From Nymphaea colorata (Eukaryota > Streptophyta > Magnoliopsida > Nymphaeales > Nymphaeaceae): a stretch of 64,000 bases of DNA. The notes under the pieces were generated by a model that was given only the letters and a program-made list of their open reading frames with translations, ran no database searches and had not been told where the DNA came from. The stretch spans positions 35,455,115-35,519,114 of the forward strand of contig NC_045138.2 in NCBI RefSeq assembly GCF_008831285.2, read 5' to 3'. Both the position numbers and the translations under genes were made by a program. Of the stretch, positions 63,876 to 64,000 are shown piece after piece. Within the stretch, counting starts at the first letter, position 1. Each line of letters begins with the position of its first letter.

Positions 63876-64000
63876 CTGCAGTGAAAAGTTCAGGAAATAA
63901 TGTGATTAACTCTATTACGAAACCAAATAAAACAATAAAGAAAGAAAGACCATGGTACAGAAGAATAAGGACCGCCAGTTAATGAGATAACTACAAACTT

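Overview
The window is nuclear DNA of a flowering plant. The evidence is spliceosomal genes with GT/AG introns, a plastid-targeted GrpE, an organellar-type gyrase A, a GPI-anchored lipid-transfer (xylogen-like) gene, a Ty3/gypsy chromovirus primed by initiator-Met tRNA, and a plant L1-type LINE fragment. Intergenic and intronic DNA is AT-rich and full of CT/GA, AC/GT and AT microsatellites. I cannot name the species.

Layout. 1-1800: broken LINE (minus strand). 1800-5258: no gene. 5264-10794: a complete 5.5-kb chromovirus (minus) with two 406-bp LTRs, a CATGC target duplication, one frameshift and one nonsense codon. 10800-15160: no gene. 15163-18532: LTPG/xylogen-like gene (minus) in which the lipid-transfer exon is present four times. 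20519-29963: TOM40, mitochondrial import pore (minus, 11 exons, one 5.1-kb repeat-filled intron). 32121-37476: NUFIP homologue, snoRNP assembly (minus, 9 exons). 39848-45567: AGD14-type ARF-GAP (minus, 13 exons plus a 5'UTR intron). 49166-52581: plastid GrpE/CGE nucleotide-exchange factor (plus, 3 exons). 54458-58527: ARF1-class small GTPase (minus, 6 coding exons, 181 aa). 60100-60870: decayed malectin-like receptor-kinase fragment (minus). 61989-63875 and beyond the window edge: the last four exons of organellar gyrase A (minus).

Exon models were built by reading splice signals and checking phase. All six multi-exon models complete within the window keep an open frame from start to stop: LTPG 536 aa, TOM40 323 aa, NUFIP 670 aa, AGD14-like 675 aa, GrpE 338 aa, ARF1 181 aa. 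The genes do not form a pathway cluster. An ARF-GAP and an ARF lie about 9 kb apart, which is probably chance, and four products serve organelles or the secretory system.

The most unusual feature is the lipid-transfer gene. A signal-peptide exon with one eight-cysteine domain is followed by three nearly identical phase-1/phase-1 exons, each with a Pro/Ser/Ala-rich arm and a full eight-cysteine motif, separated by introns of only 68 and 73 bp, and then a GPI-signal exon. Every intron of this gene starts with a CT microsatellite next to the 5' splice site. Spliced in order it would encode a GPI-anchored protein with four lipid-transfer domains.
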